Positions 37,584 to 46,491 of a stretch of 64,000 nt of DNA are shown here, piece after piece (the stretch's first letter is position 1; every line of letters starts with the position of its first letter). Source of the DNA: Streptococcus mitis B6 (GTDB taxonomy: Bacteria; Bacillota; Bacilli; Lactobacillales; Streptococcaceae). Made by a program: the position numbers and the translations under genes. The notes below the pieces were generated by a model. It saw only the letters and a list, made by a program, of their open reading frames with translations. It did no database searches and was not told where the DNA came from. Location: the NCBI RefSeq assembly GCF_000027165.1, contig NC_013853.1, forward strand, positions 1,922,001-1,986,000. The letters run 5' to 3'.

Positions 37584-37604
37584 GCGCTGCTAAGCAGCGC
37601 TACC
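37584..37604 (-). other. Hairpin between rplB and rpsS
   Basis: GCGCTGC and GCAGCGC pair perfectly around a 3-nt loop, with no T-run. Candidate processing or translational-control hairpin; nothing else is seen in this gap. Confidence 0.5.
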
Positions 37605-37638
37605 GAGCTGGCGGAAAGTGTAAGCTAGTCGCTTATGA

Positions 37639-38472
37639 TTATTTTTGGTTGCGACGACGAACGATAAGTTTGTCAGATTTCGCTTTCTTGTTACGAGTTT
37701 TAAGACCAAGCGCAGGTTTACCCCAAGGAGTAGATGGCGCTTTACGTCCAACTGGTGCTTTACCTTCACCACCACCGTGTGGGTGATCATTCGGGTTCAT
37801 TACAGAACCACGAACTGTAGGGCGAACACCTTTCCAGCGGTTACGTCCCGCTTTACCAAGGTTTACAAGTCCATGTTGTTCGTTTCCGACAACACCAACT
37901 GTAGCACGGCAAGTTCCAAGAATCATACGAACTTCGCCTGATTGAAGACGAACAAGTACATATTTACCTTCAGAACCCAACACTTGAGCAGAAGCTCCAG
38001 CAGCACGTACCAATTCTCCACCTTTACCAGGTTTCAATTCGATGTTGTGGATCAAAGTACCAACTGGGATGTTAGCAAGTGGAAGAGCGTTTCCGACTTT
38101 GATATCTGCTTCTGGTCCTGATACGATACGTTGACCTACTTCAAGACCTTTAGGGGCAATGATGTAAGCTTTCACACCGTCAGTGTAGTGTACAAGCGCG
38201 ATGTTAGCTGAGCGGTTTGGATCGTATTCGATCGTTTTAACGACTGCTTCAACTCCATCTTTGTTACGTTTGAAATCGATCAAACGGTAATGACGTTTAT
38301 GTCCACCACCTTGGTGACGAACAGTGATACGACCGTTGTTGTTACGACCTGCTTTGTTTTTAAGAGAAACAAGCAAAGTTTTCTCAGGTGTGTTTGTTGT
38401 GATTTCAGCGAAATCCAAAGAAGTCATATTACGGCGACCGTTTGTTGTTGGTTTATAAACACGAATTCCCAC
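37639..38472 (-). CDS. rplB: 50S ribosomal protein L2
   Basis: 277 aa; RNA-binding SH3-like core and C-terminal [21 protein letters not shown], which carries the conserved His of the peptidyl-transferase region (HPHGGGEG). Between rplW and rpsS. Confidence 0.98.
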   Translation of the reverse strand: MGIRVYKPTTNGRRNMTSLDFAEITTNTPEKTLLVSLKNKAGRNNNGRITVRHQGGGHKRHYRLIDFKRNKDGVEAVVKTIEYDPNRSANIALVHYTDGVKAYIIAPKGLEVGQRIVSGPEADIKVGNALPLANIPVGTLIHNIELKPGKGGELVRAAGASAQVLGSEGKYVLVRLQSGEVRMILGTCRATVGVVGNEQHGLVNLGKAGRNRWKGVRPTVRGSVMNPNDHPHGGGEGKAPVGRKAPSTPWGKPALGLKTRNKKAKSDKLIVRRRNQK

Positions 38473-38489
38473 GATATTTCCTCCTTAGA

Positions 38490-38786
38490 TTATTCAGCTT
38501 CAGTAGCAAACAACTCGATTGCTTTTGAATCAGCTGTAAGTGTGATGATAGCTTTCTTAGTTTTGTTAGTAAAACCAGTATAACGTCCAACGCGTTTAGC
38601 TTTAGGTTTTACAGTGATTGTATTAACGTTGGCAACTTTTACGCCTTCAAAAGCAGCTTCAACAGCTTGCTTGATCAAAAGTTTGTGTGCACGAGTGTCA
38701 ACTTCAAATACGTATTTTCCTGCTTCAAGTTGAGCCATTGTGCCTTCAGTGATAACAGGTTTTTTAATAACATCATACAAATTCAT
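38490..38786 (-). CDS. rplW: 50S ribosomal protein L23
   Basis: 98 aa, [21 protein letters not shown]. Docking site for trigger factor and SRP at the tunnel exit. Its start overlaps the rplD stop by one base. Confidence 0.98.
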   Translation of the reverse strand: MNLYDVIKKPVITEGTMAQLEAGKYVFEVDTRAHKLLIKQAVEAAFEGVKVANVNTITVKPKAKRVGRYTGFTNKTKKAIITLTADSKAIELFATEAE

Positions 38787-39409
38787 TATGCAAGAACCTC
38801 CTCGATTTTAGAGATAGCTGCTTGAGTAACAAGAAGTTTGTCACTATTTGCGATGTCAAGAACACTTGCAGTTGTAGCAGTCGCAACTTTCACATTTGGA
38901 AGGTTACGAGCTGAAAGAGCTGCGAATTCATTTCCTTCTTCAAGAATAACAAGGACTTTAGAATCGATGCTCAAAGCTGCAAGAACTTTTGCAAATTCAG
39001 CAGTTTTTGGAGCTGTAAATTCAAGAGAATCAACGGCTACAAATTTGTTTTCAGCAACTTTTTCTGAATAAACAGATTTAAGTGCAAGGCGACGAACTTT
39101 TTGAGGAAGTTTGTACGCATAATTACGTGGAGTTGGTCCGAAGACGATTCCACCACCACGCCATTGTGGAGAGCGGATAGATCCTTGACGAGCACGTCCA
39201 GTTCCTTTTTGACGCCATGGTTTGCGTCCGCCACCTGAAACAGCAGAGCGGTTTTTAACTGCGTGAGTTCCTTGACGAAGGCTAGCACGTTGGCTAACGA
39301 TGACATCAAACACAACTGATTCATTTGGTTCGATACCAAAGATTGCATCGTTAAGAACAACTTCGCCCGCTTGTTTCCCAGTTTGGTCGAATAATGTTAC
39401 ATTTGCCAT
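38786..39409 (-). CDS. rplD: 50S ribosomal protein L4
   Basis: 207 aa; the tunnel loop [19 protein letters not shown] is intact, the site of known macrolide-resistance changes. In E. coli L4 autoregulates the S10 operon through its leader; whether this holds here is unknown, though the leader upstream of rpsJ is structured. Confidence 0.98.
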   Translation of the reverse strand: MANVTLFDQTGKQAGEVVLNDAIFGIEPNESVVFDVIVSQRASLRQGTHAVKNRSAVSGGGRKPWRQKGTGRARQGSIRSPQWRGGGIVFGPTPRNYAYKLPQKVRRLALKSVYSEKVAENKFVAVDSLEFTAPKTAEFAKVLAALSIDSKVLVILEEGNEFAALSARNLPNVKVATATTASVLDIANSDKLLVTQAAISKIEEVLA

Positions 39410-39433
39410 TTTGACTGTATTCCCCTTTCCTTA

Positions 39434-40060
39434 TTATTTACCAGCTTTAACTGCCGACTTGATTGTGATAAGAGATTTCTTAGCACCTGGTACGTTACCT
39501 TTAATAAGGATAACGTTCTTTTCTGGAACGACTTGTACAACTTCAAGGTTTTGAATGGTTACACGGTCGCCACCCATACGTCCTGCAAGGTTTTTACCTT
39601 TGAATACGCGGTTAGGTGCAACAGGTCCCATAGAACCTGGACGACGGTGGTAACGAGAACCGTGAGCCATAGGTCCACGTGATTGTCCGTGGCGTTTGAT
39701 AACACCTTGGAAACCTTTACCTTTAGAAGTACCAGTTACGTCAACAACATCTCCAGCTGCGAAAGTTTCAACTGTGATTTCAGCACCAACTTCCAAGCCT
39801 TCAACGTTTTTGAATTCACGAATGAAGCGCTTAGGAGCCGTGTTAGCTTTTGCTACATGTCCTTTAGCAGGTTTGTTGCTCAATACTTCGCGTTTGTCAT
39901 CGAAACCAACTTGGATAGCGTTGTAACCATCTGTTTCAACAGTTTTAACTTGAAGAACAACGTTTGGAGTTGCTTCGATAACTGTTACAGGGATCAATTC
40001 GCCAGCTTCAGTGAAGATTTGAGTCATTCCCACTTTTTTCCCTAAGATTCCTTTTGTCAT
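39434..40060 (-). CDS. rplC: 50S ribosomal protein L3
   Basis: 208 aa: [18 protein letters not shown] and the loop [17 protein letters not shown]...GSMGP near the peptidyl-transferase centre. Second gene of the S10 operon, 82 bp after rpsJ. Confidence 0.98.
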
Positions 40061-40142
40061 GAGAAAATAGTTCCTTTTCTATATTTTTTATTCAAAAAGT
40101 TTTTAACGAGCGTTTTTCATGCTCAAGGTATCAAGCTTTAAA

Positions 40143-40451
40143 TTAAAGTTTGATTTCTACGTTTACACCACTTGGAAGATCCAATTTCATCAAGGCATCA
40201 ACTGTTTTTTGAGTTGGGTTGATGATGTCGATCAAACGTTTGTGTGTACGCATTTCGAATTGTTCGCGAGAATCTTTGTACATGTGAGTCGCACGAATAA
40301 TTGTGTAGAGGCTACGCTCAGTTGGAAGTGGGATTGGACCCGCAACTTGTGCACCTGTACGAGTAGCTGATTCTACGATTTTTGCAGCCGCTGTGTCGAG
40401 TGTACGGTGTTCGTACGCTTTCAAACGGATGCGGATTTTTTTGTTTGCCAT
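40143..40451 (-). CDS. rpsJ: 30S ribosomal protein S10
   Basis: 102 aa, [21 protein letters not shown]. Ribosomal protein and NusE antitermination partner of NusB. First gene of the S10 operon with SD AAAGGAGAAAAAG. Its leader and promoter follow upstream. Confidence 0.98.
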   Translation of the reverse strand: MANKKIRIRLKAYEHRTLDTAAAKIVESATRTGAQVAGPIPLPTERSLYTIIRATHMYKDSREQFEMRTHKRLIDIINPTQKTVDALMKLDLPSGVNVEIKL

Positions 40452-40579
40452 CTTTTTCTCCTTTTCGTCTATTTAAGATAATAGGCTAGCTCCACAAGAA
40501 AACCGACGCGCGTTGCGTGGCAATGCAACCGAGCGTGTCGCAACCTCTTGCATCAAAGCTATAGCTGTTTTTACAGCAC
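40452..40579 (-). promoter_or_regulatory. Structured S10 operon leader
   Basis: ~130-nt 5' UTR. Minus strand GACACGCTCGGTTGC-loop-GCAACGCGCGTCGG can form a long GC-rich stem. Such leaders carry ribosomal-protein autoregulation in several bacteria; no ligand can be assigned here from sequence. Confidence 0.5.
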
Positions 40580-40585
40580 CATAAT

Positions 40586-40614
40586 AGAATAACACAAACC
40601 CCCTGCGATTGCAA
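40586..40614 (-). promoter_or_regulatory. S10 operon promoter
   Basis: TTGCAA (40609-40614), 17 bp, TATTCT (40586-40591) on the minus strand; start near 40579. An A-rich stretch just upstream could act as UP element. ISa copy 2 begins 36 bp upstream of the -35. Confidence 0.75.
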
Positions 40615-40649
40615 GGGATTTGTTGCTGTTTTTCCGTTTTTTTACAATG

Positions 40650-42192
40650 CGTAACTTCTCAAAGTAACTTCCATCTCTCTCCCAAAACTGGAAGTTAGTC
40701 TCAGACGATGAATTATGCTAGAATTAAGTCTGAGACTTTTCGTGAGGAGGCACCTCATGACGAAAAAACAAAAACATCTCACTCTAGAAGACCGTATTGA
40801 CATCCAAACTGGAATCAGCCAACAGGAGACTTTCCGTTCCATCGCTGAGAAGATGGGGAAAGACCCGTCAACGATTTCAAAGGAAATCAAGCGCAATCGC
40901 ATCATGCATCCAACATCCGTCAAATCTGATTGCACGGATTGCCCTCTTCTCAAAAAAGCTCCTTATGTCTGTAACAACTGTCCAAAAAAGAGGACGGATT
41001 GTGGGTTTAACCGCTATCTTTACTACGCGAAAAAGGCACAGGAGCAGTACGAGACTATGTTGAGGGAATCCAGACAGGGCATTCCCCTAAACAAGGAAAG
41101 TTTTTATCAGATGGACAAGGTCTTAACCCAAGGCATCCAGAAGAAACAAAGCATCTACCATATCATTCAGACACATAACCTACCTGTGTCGAAAGCTACG
41201 GTGTATCGGCATGCCAAGCTGGGCTATCTGACAGCCAAGCCCATTGATTTCCCTCGGATGGTCACGTTCAAGGAACGCAGAAAATCCAGAAAAGTAGCTA
41301 TTCCTAAAGAGCTGAAAATTGGGCGGACCTATCAAGATTTCCAAGAGTTACGAGAAACAGATGATTTCTTCAAATGGTTGGAAATGGACACGGTCATCGG
41401 CAGACCTGGTGGAAAGCTACTGCTCACCTTCAACGTTTCCTTCTGCAACTTCCTCTTCGCCCTGCTTTTGAACAACAAGACCGCTCTGGAGGTCGCCACT
41501 AAATTCGCAGCTTTGAAAGAAAGAGTCATGGACGGAGGGTGTGCGTTCCATCAGCTGTTCCCTGTCATTCTCACAGACAACGGATCTGAGTTCGCCTATG
41601 TGGAGGAGCTTGAGCGAGACATTGATGGGAAGTCTCACCTCTACTTCTGCGACCCTAGCCGTCCTGACCAGAAGGGGCGGATTGAGAAGAACCATACGGT
41701 TTTGCGAGCCATTCTTCCCAAGGGCACTTCCTTTGACCAGCTGACTCAGAAAGACGTCAATCTAGTCATTTCCCATGTCAATTCCTTGAAACGAGAAGAG
41801 TTTCAAGGAAAATCTGCTTACGACATCTTCACCTTCACCTTTGGCGAGGACATCGCTGCTCTTCTGGGTTGCCAATTTGTCAAACCAGAAGACACACACC
41901 TATCACCTGATTTATTGAAATAAAGGGAATTTTCCCCTCTAACTACACATCTTATCACCATCGAAAAGTCTCACACTAAACGCTAGCAACTGGAATTTAC
42001 TCTAAGACGACTCTGTTTTAGGGCTATTTGTCGTGCACTTTTTTCTGAGTCTTTTCGCTTTTGAACCCTTATATATCAAGAAAAAGAAAACCAGTGGAAG
42101 TTAGTCTAAGACGGATTTCCACTGATTTCACGCGTTTTTCTCATACTAAAAGCTAGGTTGTGGGAAACTGGAAGTTAGTTTTAGAAGTTACC
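40650..42192 (+). mobile_element. IS30-family insertion sequence 'ISa', copy 2 (1543 bp)
   Basis: Same length and ends as copy 1. Flanked by a 12-bp duplication TTTTTTACAATG (40638-40649, 42193-42204). It separates the S10 promoter from the end of the nrd operon. Non-coding parts at both ends (to 40756 and from 41924) carry only terminal repeats and the GGAAGTTAGTCT-type motifs. Confidence 0.92.
40757..41923 (+). CDS. IS30-family transposase (ISa copy 2)
   Basis: 388 aa, identical to the copy 1 protein: HTH STISKEIKRNR, Cys cluster, catalytic D/D/E in WLEMDTV, ILTDNGSEF, KGRIEKNH. Starts at 40757 after GAGGAGG. Reads away from the ribosomal operon, so it should not drive it. Confidence 0.93.
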   Translation: MTKKQKHLTLEDRIDIQTGISQQETFRSIAEKMGKDPSTISKEIKRNRIMHPTSVKSDCTDCPLLKKAPYVCNNCPKKRTDCGFNRYLYYAKKAQEQYETMLRESRQGIPLNKESFYQMDKVLTQGIQKKQSIYHIIQTHNLPVSKATVYRHAKLGYLTAKPIDFPRMVTFKERRKSRKVAIPKELKIGRTYQDFQELRETDDFFKWLEMDTVIGRPGGKLLLTFNVSFCNFLFALLLNNKTALEVATKFAALKERVMDGGCAFHQLFPVILTDNGSEFAYVEELERDIDGKSHLYFCDPSRPDQKGRIEKNHTVLRAILPKGTSFDQLTQKDVNLVISHVNSLKREEFQGKSAYDIFTFTFGEDIAALLGCQFVKPEDTHLSPDLLK

Positions 42193-42256
42193 TTTTTTTA
42201 CAATGAAACTGTTTTCCTATTTTTTCTTTCTAAAATTAGGGATTTTCTTCTATATT

Positions 42257-42883
42257 CTATATAAGTTGAGTTCTCTTGACATCAATTTTACCTTCTGATT
42301 GGTCCACTAGAATGTCCGCCTTTGACTCAGTTTCTTTATAGTATAGCAGATACTGCTCCCGTCTCATCTGATGGCTAGCCAATATAAAGGATGCATCGCG
42401 ATTTCTCACAGTCGTATCTCGAGCTAGACGCCGCTTTAATTCGGTCTCCTCATCCGTGTAGAAACAAATGGTTTTGTCAAGGAGTTCTTTGGGTAAAAAG
42501 CCCACAGACATCCCTTCGACAATCAAAATCGGTTTTGCTCCAGACAAGACCTCACTAGCCTTCCAAGGTTCTTCAATTGTTAAGACATCCATACCCGCTT
42601 GTAAGGCGAGGATATCTCTTTGCAAACTCGCCAGTTCATGCGCCACTGGCAGACAGGCTGTCACCTTTTGATTTGGCGCGTCCTTGGGTACTACCAGATG
42701 GCGTCCTGAGGTGATATAAGGATCTGTTTCTAGCAAATTTACTGTAGTAGAATCTAAAGCTTGGTACAATTCCTGTGCAAAGGTTGATTTTCCTGAAGCC
42801 CCATGACCGTATATTCCCAGTGTCTTGACTTTTCCAGCTTCTATCTCTGAAACCAGTCCTTCTATTAAGTCTTTTTTCTTCAT
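42257..42883 (-). CDS. P-loop kinase, uridine-kinase-like
   Basis: 208 aa. Walker A GIYGHGASGKSTFAQ (~24-38) and ILIVEGMSVGF as the second strand, the uridine kinase/phosphoribulokinase fold. Substrate unknown. Its ATG overlaps the nrdG stop (ATGA), so it is translationally coupled to the anaerobic nucleotide-reduction operon, hinting at nucleoside metabolism. Confidence 0.82.
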   Translation of the reverse strand: MKKKDLIEGLVSEIEAGKVKTLGIYGHGASGKSTFAQELYQALDSTTVNLLETDPYITSGRHLVVPKDAPNQKVTACLPVAHELASLQRDILALQAGMDVLTIEEPWKASEVLSGAKPILIVEGMSVGFLPKELLDKTICFYTDEETELKRRLARDTTVRNRDASFILASHQMRREQYLLYYKETESKADILVDQSEGKIDVKRTQLI

Positions 42884-43470
42884 TCTCTCTTCACCTGTTC
42901 ATAACTTTCTTTTCCGTCATTAAGCTTATCCCAAATCACTACTTGCCCACTTTTGAAAGATTTTTGCACATCGATGATGCGTTGATTGGAAGAACCTCGA
43001 AACTGGAGCATGAGATTTCTCTTAGTTCGGTCATATCTTCCATCAACAAGAATGTCAATCAGCGACAAGAGTTCCAATTTATCTGGAGTTTCCAACATCA
43101 TTTCTTCCCATGTATAACCCGTCCAGGACCAGATATCTTTATCTGGCAATTCCTTCCGAATCCGCTTCACGAGGGGCAAGAGAATACCAGTATTGAGAAA
43201 AGGTTCCCCTCCCAGCAAGGTCAATCCTTGAACATAGGGCTGGGCAAGGTCTGCCATGATCTGTTCTTCTAATTCTGCTGTATAGGGAATGCCAGCATTA
43301 AAAGACCAAGTCGCAACATTATAACATCCCTCGCAGTGAAACATGCAACCTGATACATAGAGGGAATTCCGCACACCTTCTCCATCCACAAAGTTAAAAG
43401 CCTTGTAGTCAATGATACGCCCTTGACTGAGTTCCTCGCTTTTCCATTCTTGTGGTTTTGGATTATTCAT
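42880..43470 (-). CDS. nrdG: Anaerobic ribonucleotide reductase activating protein
   Basis: 196-aa radical SAM enzyme that creates the glycyl radical on NrdD. The iron-sulfur motif is CMFHCEGC (C-x3-C-x2-C, ~42-49) and the SAM-binding GG is in TLLGGEPF (~86). It overlaps both neighbours (8 nt with the acetyltransferase, 4 nt with the kinase). Confidence 0.96.
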   Translation of the reverse strand: MNNPKPQEWKSEELSQGRIIDYKAFNFVDGEGVRNSLYVSGCMFHCEGCYNVATWSFNAGIPYTAELEEQIMADLAQPYVQGLTLLGGEPFLNTGILLPLVKRIRKELPDKDIWSWTGYTWEEMMLETPDKLELLSLIDILVDGRYDRTKRNLMLQFRGSSNQRIIDVQKSFKSGQVVIWDKLNDGKESYEQVKRE

Positions 43471-43969
43471 TCGCTACCTCTATCCAATAACGCTCGACTC
43501 CATTACGAACATCCTCAAGAATTCCTCCATTTGCTAGAATGACTGCTCTGCTAGCAGGATTATTCACGCTACAGGTCACAAGAGTTCTCTTGATGTTCTT
43601 TTCCTTAGCAACTTGCAAGCCCTGACGTAGAGTTTCCTTAGCATAACTTTTGCCTCTTTCAGATGGACGAATGGAGTAGCCAATGTGACCAGCATAATTC
43701 AGTAAACCCTCATCCAGTCTCAATCGCAGATTCAAAAATCCTAGAGCACGACCTACATCATCAAATGATACAAATTGAATAGAAGGAACACGATTTTCAG
43801 GCAAGTTTATTCCCATCTCTTTTTGCATATTTGTTTCCAACCACTCTTCGTACACAAAGTTCTCTGTATCCCAGAAACCACCGTCGTGAGGCGACTGATA
43901 TTTTTCAAACTCTGCCATCATCTCTAAAACTGTTTCTTTATCTGCTAATCTTGGTCTGCGTAATTCCAT
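43463..43969 (-). CDS. GNAT family N-acetyltransferase
   Basis: 168 aa: GHIGYSIRPSERGKSYAKETL has the acetyl-CoA loop, and TCSVNNPASRAVILANGGIL the C-terminal motif. Conserved between nrdD and nrdG in pneumococcus; substrate unknown. Confidence 0.85.
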   Translation of the reverse strand: MELRRPRLADKETVLEMMAEFEKYQSPHDGGFWDTENFVYEEWLETNMQKEMGINLPENRVPSIQFVSFDDVGRALGFLNLRLRLDEGLLNYAGHIGYSIRPSERGKSYAKETLRQGLQVAKEKNIKRTLVTCSVNNPASRAVILANGGILEDVRNGVERYWIEVANE

Positions 43970-43983
43970 CCTTACCTCCCACT

Positions 43984-44016
43984 AAGAGAAAAGCGAGAGC
44001 TGACTCTCACTTTTAT
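43984..44016 (-). terminator. Hairpin between the 46-aa gene and the acetyltransferase
   Basis: Minus strand AAAAGTGAGAGTCAGCTCTCGCTTTT: stem GAGAG/CTCTC extended by A-T pairs. Partial terminator or processing hairpin within the operon. Confidence 0.55.
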
Positions 44017-44153
44017 TTCTTCTTATTCTTATTTAAAAATTGTTCTTTGAGGTTGAGCAAGCGTTCTTTTTTACCAGCTCCACCTTTAGAGTGTTTCTCG
44101 TGATAACGGGTCACTTGTGCACGCCCCTTATCGTCTAATTGATATTTTCCCAT
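44013..44153 (-). CDS. Small conserved basic protein (46 aa)
   Basis: MGKYQLDDKGRAQVTRYHEKH then SKGGAGKKERLLNLKEQFLNKNKKK. Very basic, Gly/Lys-rich centre, no membrane segment. SD GGAAATGAA precedes the ATG at 44153. It lies 12 bp after nrdD in the anaerobic reductase operon, as in pneumococcus. Function unknown; nucleic-acid or ribosome binding would fit its charge but is only a guess. Confidence 0.8.
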   Translation of the reverse strand: MGKYQLDDKGRAQVTRYHEKHSKGGAGKKERLLNLKEQFLNKNKKK

Positions 44154-44164
44154 TTCATTTCCTT

Positions 44165-46372
44165 CTAATTTGTTACTTGATGGCCAGCTATTTTAATCGT
44201 TGAGCCATTCATATGTTTGACACGCGCAGCGATTTCCTTGTGACGCCCATTGACCATCGGTCTCGCTTGAGGATTGCCTAGATAGCCACAAGTCCGTTTA
44301 ACAACGTCTACTGTTTTAGAGTCGCTATTGCCACAGTTGGGACAAGCAAATCCTCTCTCGGTTGGTTCAAAATCCCCTTCAAAGTCACACTTGTAGCAAC
44401 GGTCTATTGGTGTATTGGTCCCAAGATAGCCCACACGGTCATAGGCATAATCCCAGACAGCTTCTAAGGCCTTTGGATTTTGTTGAAGAACTGGATACTC
44501 ACAATAATGGATGAAACCACCTGACGCACCTGCTTCTGGATAGACTTTCTCAAAGTCTAATTTTTCAAACGGTGTTGGATTTTTACGAACATCGTAGTGG
44601 AAAGAGTTAGTGTAGTATTCCTTATCTGTAATATCAGGAATAGAACCGAACTTGTCTGTATCTAGTCTACAGAAACGGTCTGTCAGACTTTCAGATGGTG
44701 TTGAGTAGATAGAGAAATGGTAGCCATATTGGTCTGACCACTCTTCTACACGGCGTTTCATATCACGAATGATATCCAGCGTGAATTCCTTGGCTTCTGG
44801 ATTGTGTTCCCAGCTATTACCAAAGAAAACAGTTGCCACTTCGTACAAACCGATGTAACCCAGCGAAACGGTTGCCCGACGATTCTTAAAGAGCTGGTCA
44901 ACACTTTCTTCTTTACCTAGACGATGGCCAAAAGCACCGTACTGATAAAGGATAGGAGCATTCGCTGGTGTCGCCTCTTTCGTGCGTTCGACACGGTAAA
45001 CAAGAGCATCTTCAGCGATATTCATCCGCTCGTTGAAGATTTCCCAGAACTTATTCATGTCGCCCTCAGACTCAAGAGCAATACGAGGCAGGTTAACCGT
45101 CACAACACCCAGATTCATGCGACCCGAATTGACTTCTACACCATTTTCATCCTTCCATCCTTGAAGGAACGAACGGCAACCCATAGGAACTTTGAAAGAA
45201 CCTGTCAAGTCAACAATCTTATCATAGGACAAAACATCTGGGTACATCCGTTTGGTTGCGCACTCTAGAGCCAACTGCTTGATGTCGTAGTTTGGAGTCC
45301 CTTCCTCTAAGTTAAGACCTCTTTTAAGCGTAAAGATGAGTTTTGGGAAGATAGCTGTGCGGTGTTCTGAACCAAGACCCTTTATCCGAATACTCAAAAT
45401 AGCTTTTTGAATTTCACGTTCAAAACGACTGGTTCCCAGACCAAAACCTAGCGAAGTAAAGGGTGTTTGTCCATTTGAGGTGAAGAGAGTATTAATTTCA
45501 TACTCAAGAGATTGCATGGCATCATAGATGTCTTTTTGGGTTTTCTTCCAAGCGTAATCTTCCCGCTTGTCAGGTAAAACCCACTCTTCTGCATCCTTGA
45601 GGTGTTTTTGGTAATTCTTCTCTGCATAAGGCGCCAAAACTTCATCGATACGGTCAGCTGAACAACCTCCGTACTGGCTAGAAGCAACGTTTGCGATGAT
45701 TTGCGAAATCTGAGCTGTTGCAGTCTGAATAGACTTAGGACTTTCTACCTCTGCATTTCCAATCTTAAAACCATTTTCCAACATACCCTTGAAATCAATC
45801 AAACAGCAGTTGGTCATAGGTGTATAGGGACTGTAGTCCAAATCGTGATAGTGGATATCCCCCTTTTGGTGGGCATTGGCTACGTGCTTAGGAAGCATTT
45901 GCAGTCCGATTGATTTCCCAACAATGCCTGCTGTCAAATCACGCTGAGTGTTAAAGACATCACTGTCTTTATTGGCATTTTCATTGACAACTGCCTGGTC
46001 TTTGTTGAGTAGTTTATGGATACTAAAGTTAATATCTGTCGCTTTTGAGCGCTCAAAATCTCTCTGTGTCCGATAAGTAATATACTCCTCAGCCAGCGCA
46101 TATTCTTTGGCTTCAAGGAGTTCATGTTCTACGATATTTTGGATTTCGTAAATCTTAACTCCCTGCGGAAAACGACTATGAATTTCTGTGACAATTCGCT
46201 CGGTCAGAGCATTGAGGCGTTTTTCGACCAAGGGTGTCACATCCATAACCTTGTCTGCCGCCTTGTGGAGAGCCTTGTCAATCTTGTCCACATCAAATAC
46301 AACACGTCTCCCATCTCGTTTCTCGACGAAGAGAGTTGGCAAAATTGTAATTTTTTCTTCTAGTGCAATCAT
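44165..46372 (-). CDS. nrdD: Anaerobic (class III) ribonucleoside-triphosphate reductase
   Basis: 735 aa from MIALEEKITILP at 46372; a further ATG two codons upstream touches the SD. N-terminal ATP-cone (FVEKRDGRRVVFDVDKI), glycyl-radical barrel, zinc site CYKC...CPNC (~670-690) and the radical glycine in RTCGYLGNP (~709). Makes dNTPs without oxygen. NrdR-like boxes overlap its promoter. Confidence 0.97.
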   Translation of the reverse strand: MIALEEKITILPTLFVEKRDGRRVVFDVDKIDKALHKAADKVMDVTPLVEKRLNALTERIVTEIHSRFPQGVKIYEIQNIVEHELLEAKEYALAEEYITYRTQRDFERSKATDINFSIHKLLNKDQAVVNENANKDSDVFNTQRDLTAGIVGKSIGLQMLPKHVANAHQKGDIHYHDLDYSPYTPMTNCCLIDFKGMLENGFKIGNAEVESPKSIQTATAQISQIIANVASSQYGGCSADRIDEVLAPYAEKNYQKHLKDAEEWVLPDKREDYAWKKTQKDIYDAMQSLEYEINTLFTSNGQTPFTSLGFGLGTSRFEREIQKAILSIRIKGLGSEHRTAIFPKLIFTLKRGLNLEEGTPNYDIKQLALECATKRMYPDVLSYDKIVDLTGSFKVPMGCRSFLQGWKDENGVEVNSGRMNLGVVTVNLPRIALESEGDMNKFWEIFNERMNIAEDALVYRVERTKEATPANAPILYQYGAFGHRLGKEESVDQLFKNRRATVSLGYIGLYEVATVFFGNSWEHNPEAKEFTLDIIRDMKRRVEEWSDQYGYHFSIYSTPSESLTDRFCRLDTDKFGSIPDITDKEYYTNSFHYDVRKNPTPFEKLDFEKVYPEAGASGGFIHYCEYPVLQQNPKALEAVWDYAYDRVGYLGTNTPIDRCYKCDFEGDFEPTERGFACPNCGNSDSKTVDVVKRTCGYLGNPQARPMVNGRHKEIAARVKHMNGSTIKIAGHQVTN

Positions 46373-46409
46373 ATGCATTCTCTTTTCTAAAATGTTCTTT
46401 CTAAAAAGT

Positions 46410-46437
46410 ATTATACCACTCTAAAAAGAAAAATCAA
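46410..46437 (-). promoter_or_regulatory. nrdD promoter
   Basis: TTGATT (46432-46437), 16 bp, TATAAT (46410-46415) preceded by TGG, on the minus strand. The -35 lies inside the left inverted-repeat arm. Confidence 0.7.
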
Positions 46438-46489
46438 TATCTTGTGGTAAAAATCCTAAAAATTTTAAAAATACACAAGATATTGATTT
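46431..46489. promoter_or_regulatory. Paired NrdR-like boxes (16-bp inverted repeat)
   Basis: AAATCAATATCTTGTG (46431-46446) and CACAAGATATTGATTT (46474-46489) are exact complements. Each resembles the NrdR box (core C-A-ATAT-TTGTG). Centres are 43 bp apart, about four helical turns. The same structure followed by T-rich sequence could also terminate the upstream gene. Confidence 0.6.
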
Positions 46490-46491
46490 AG

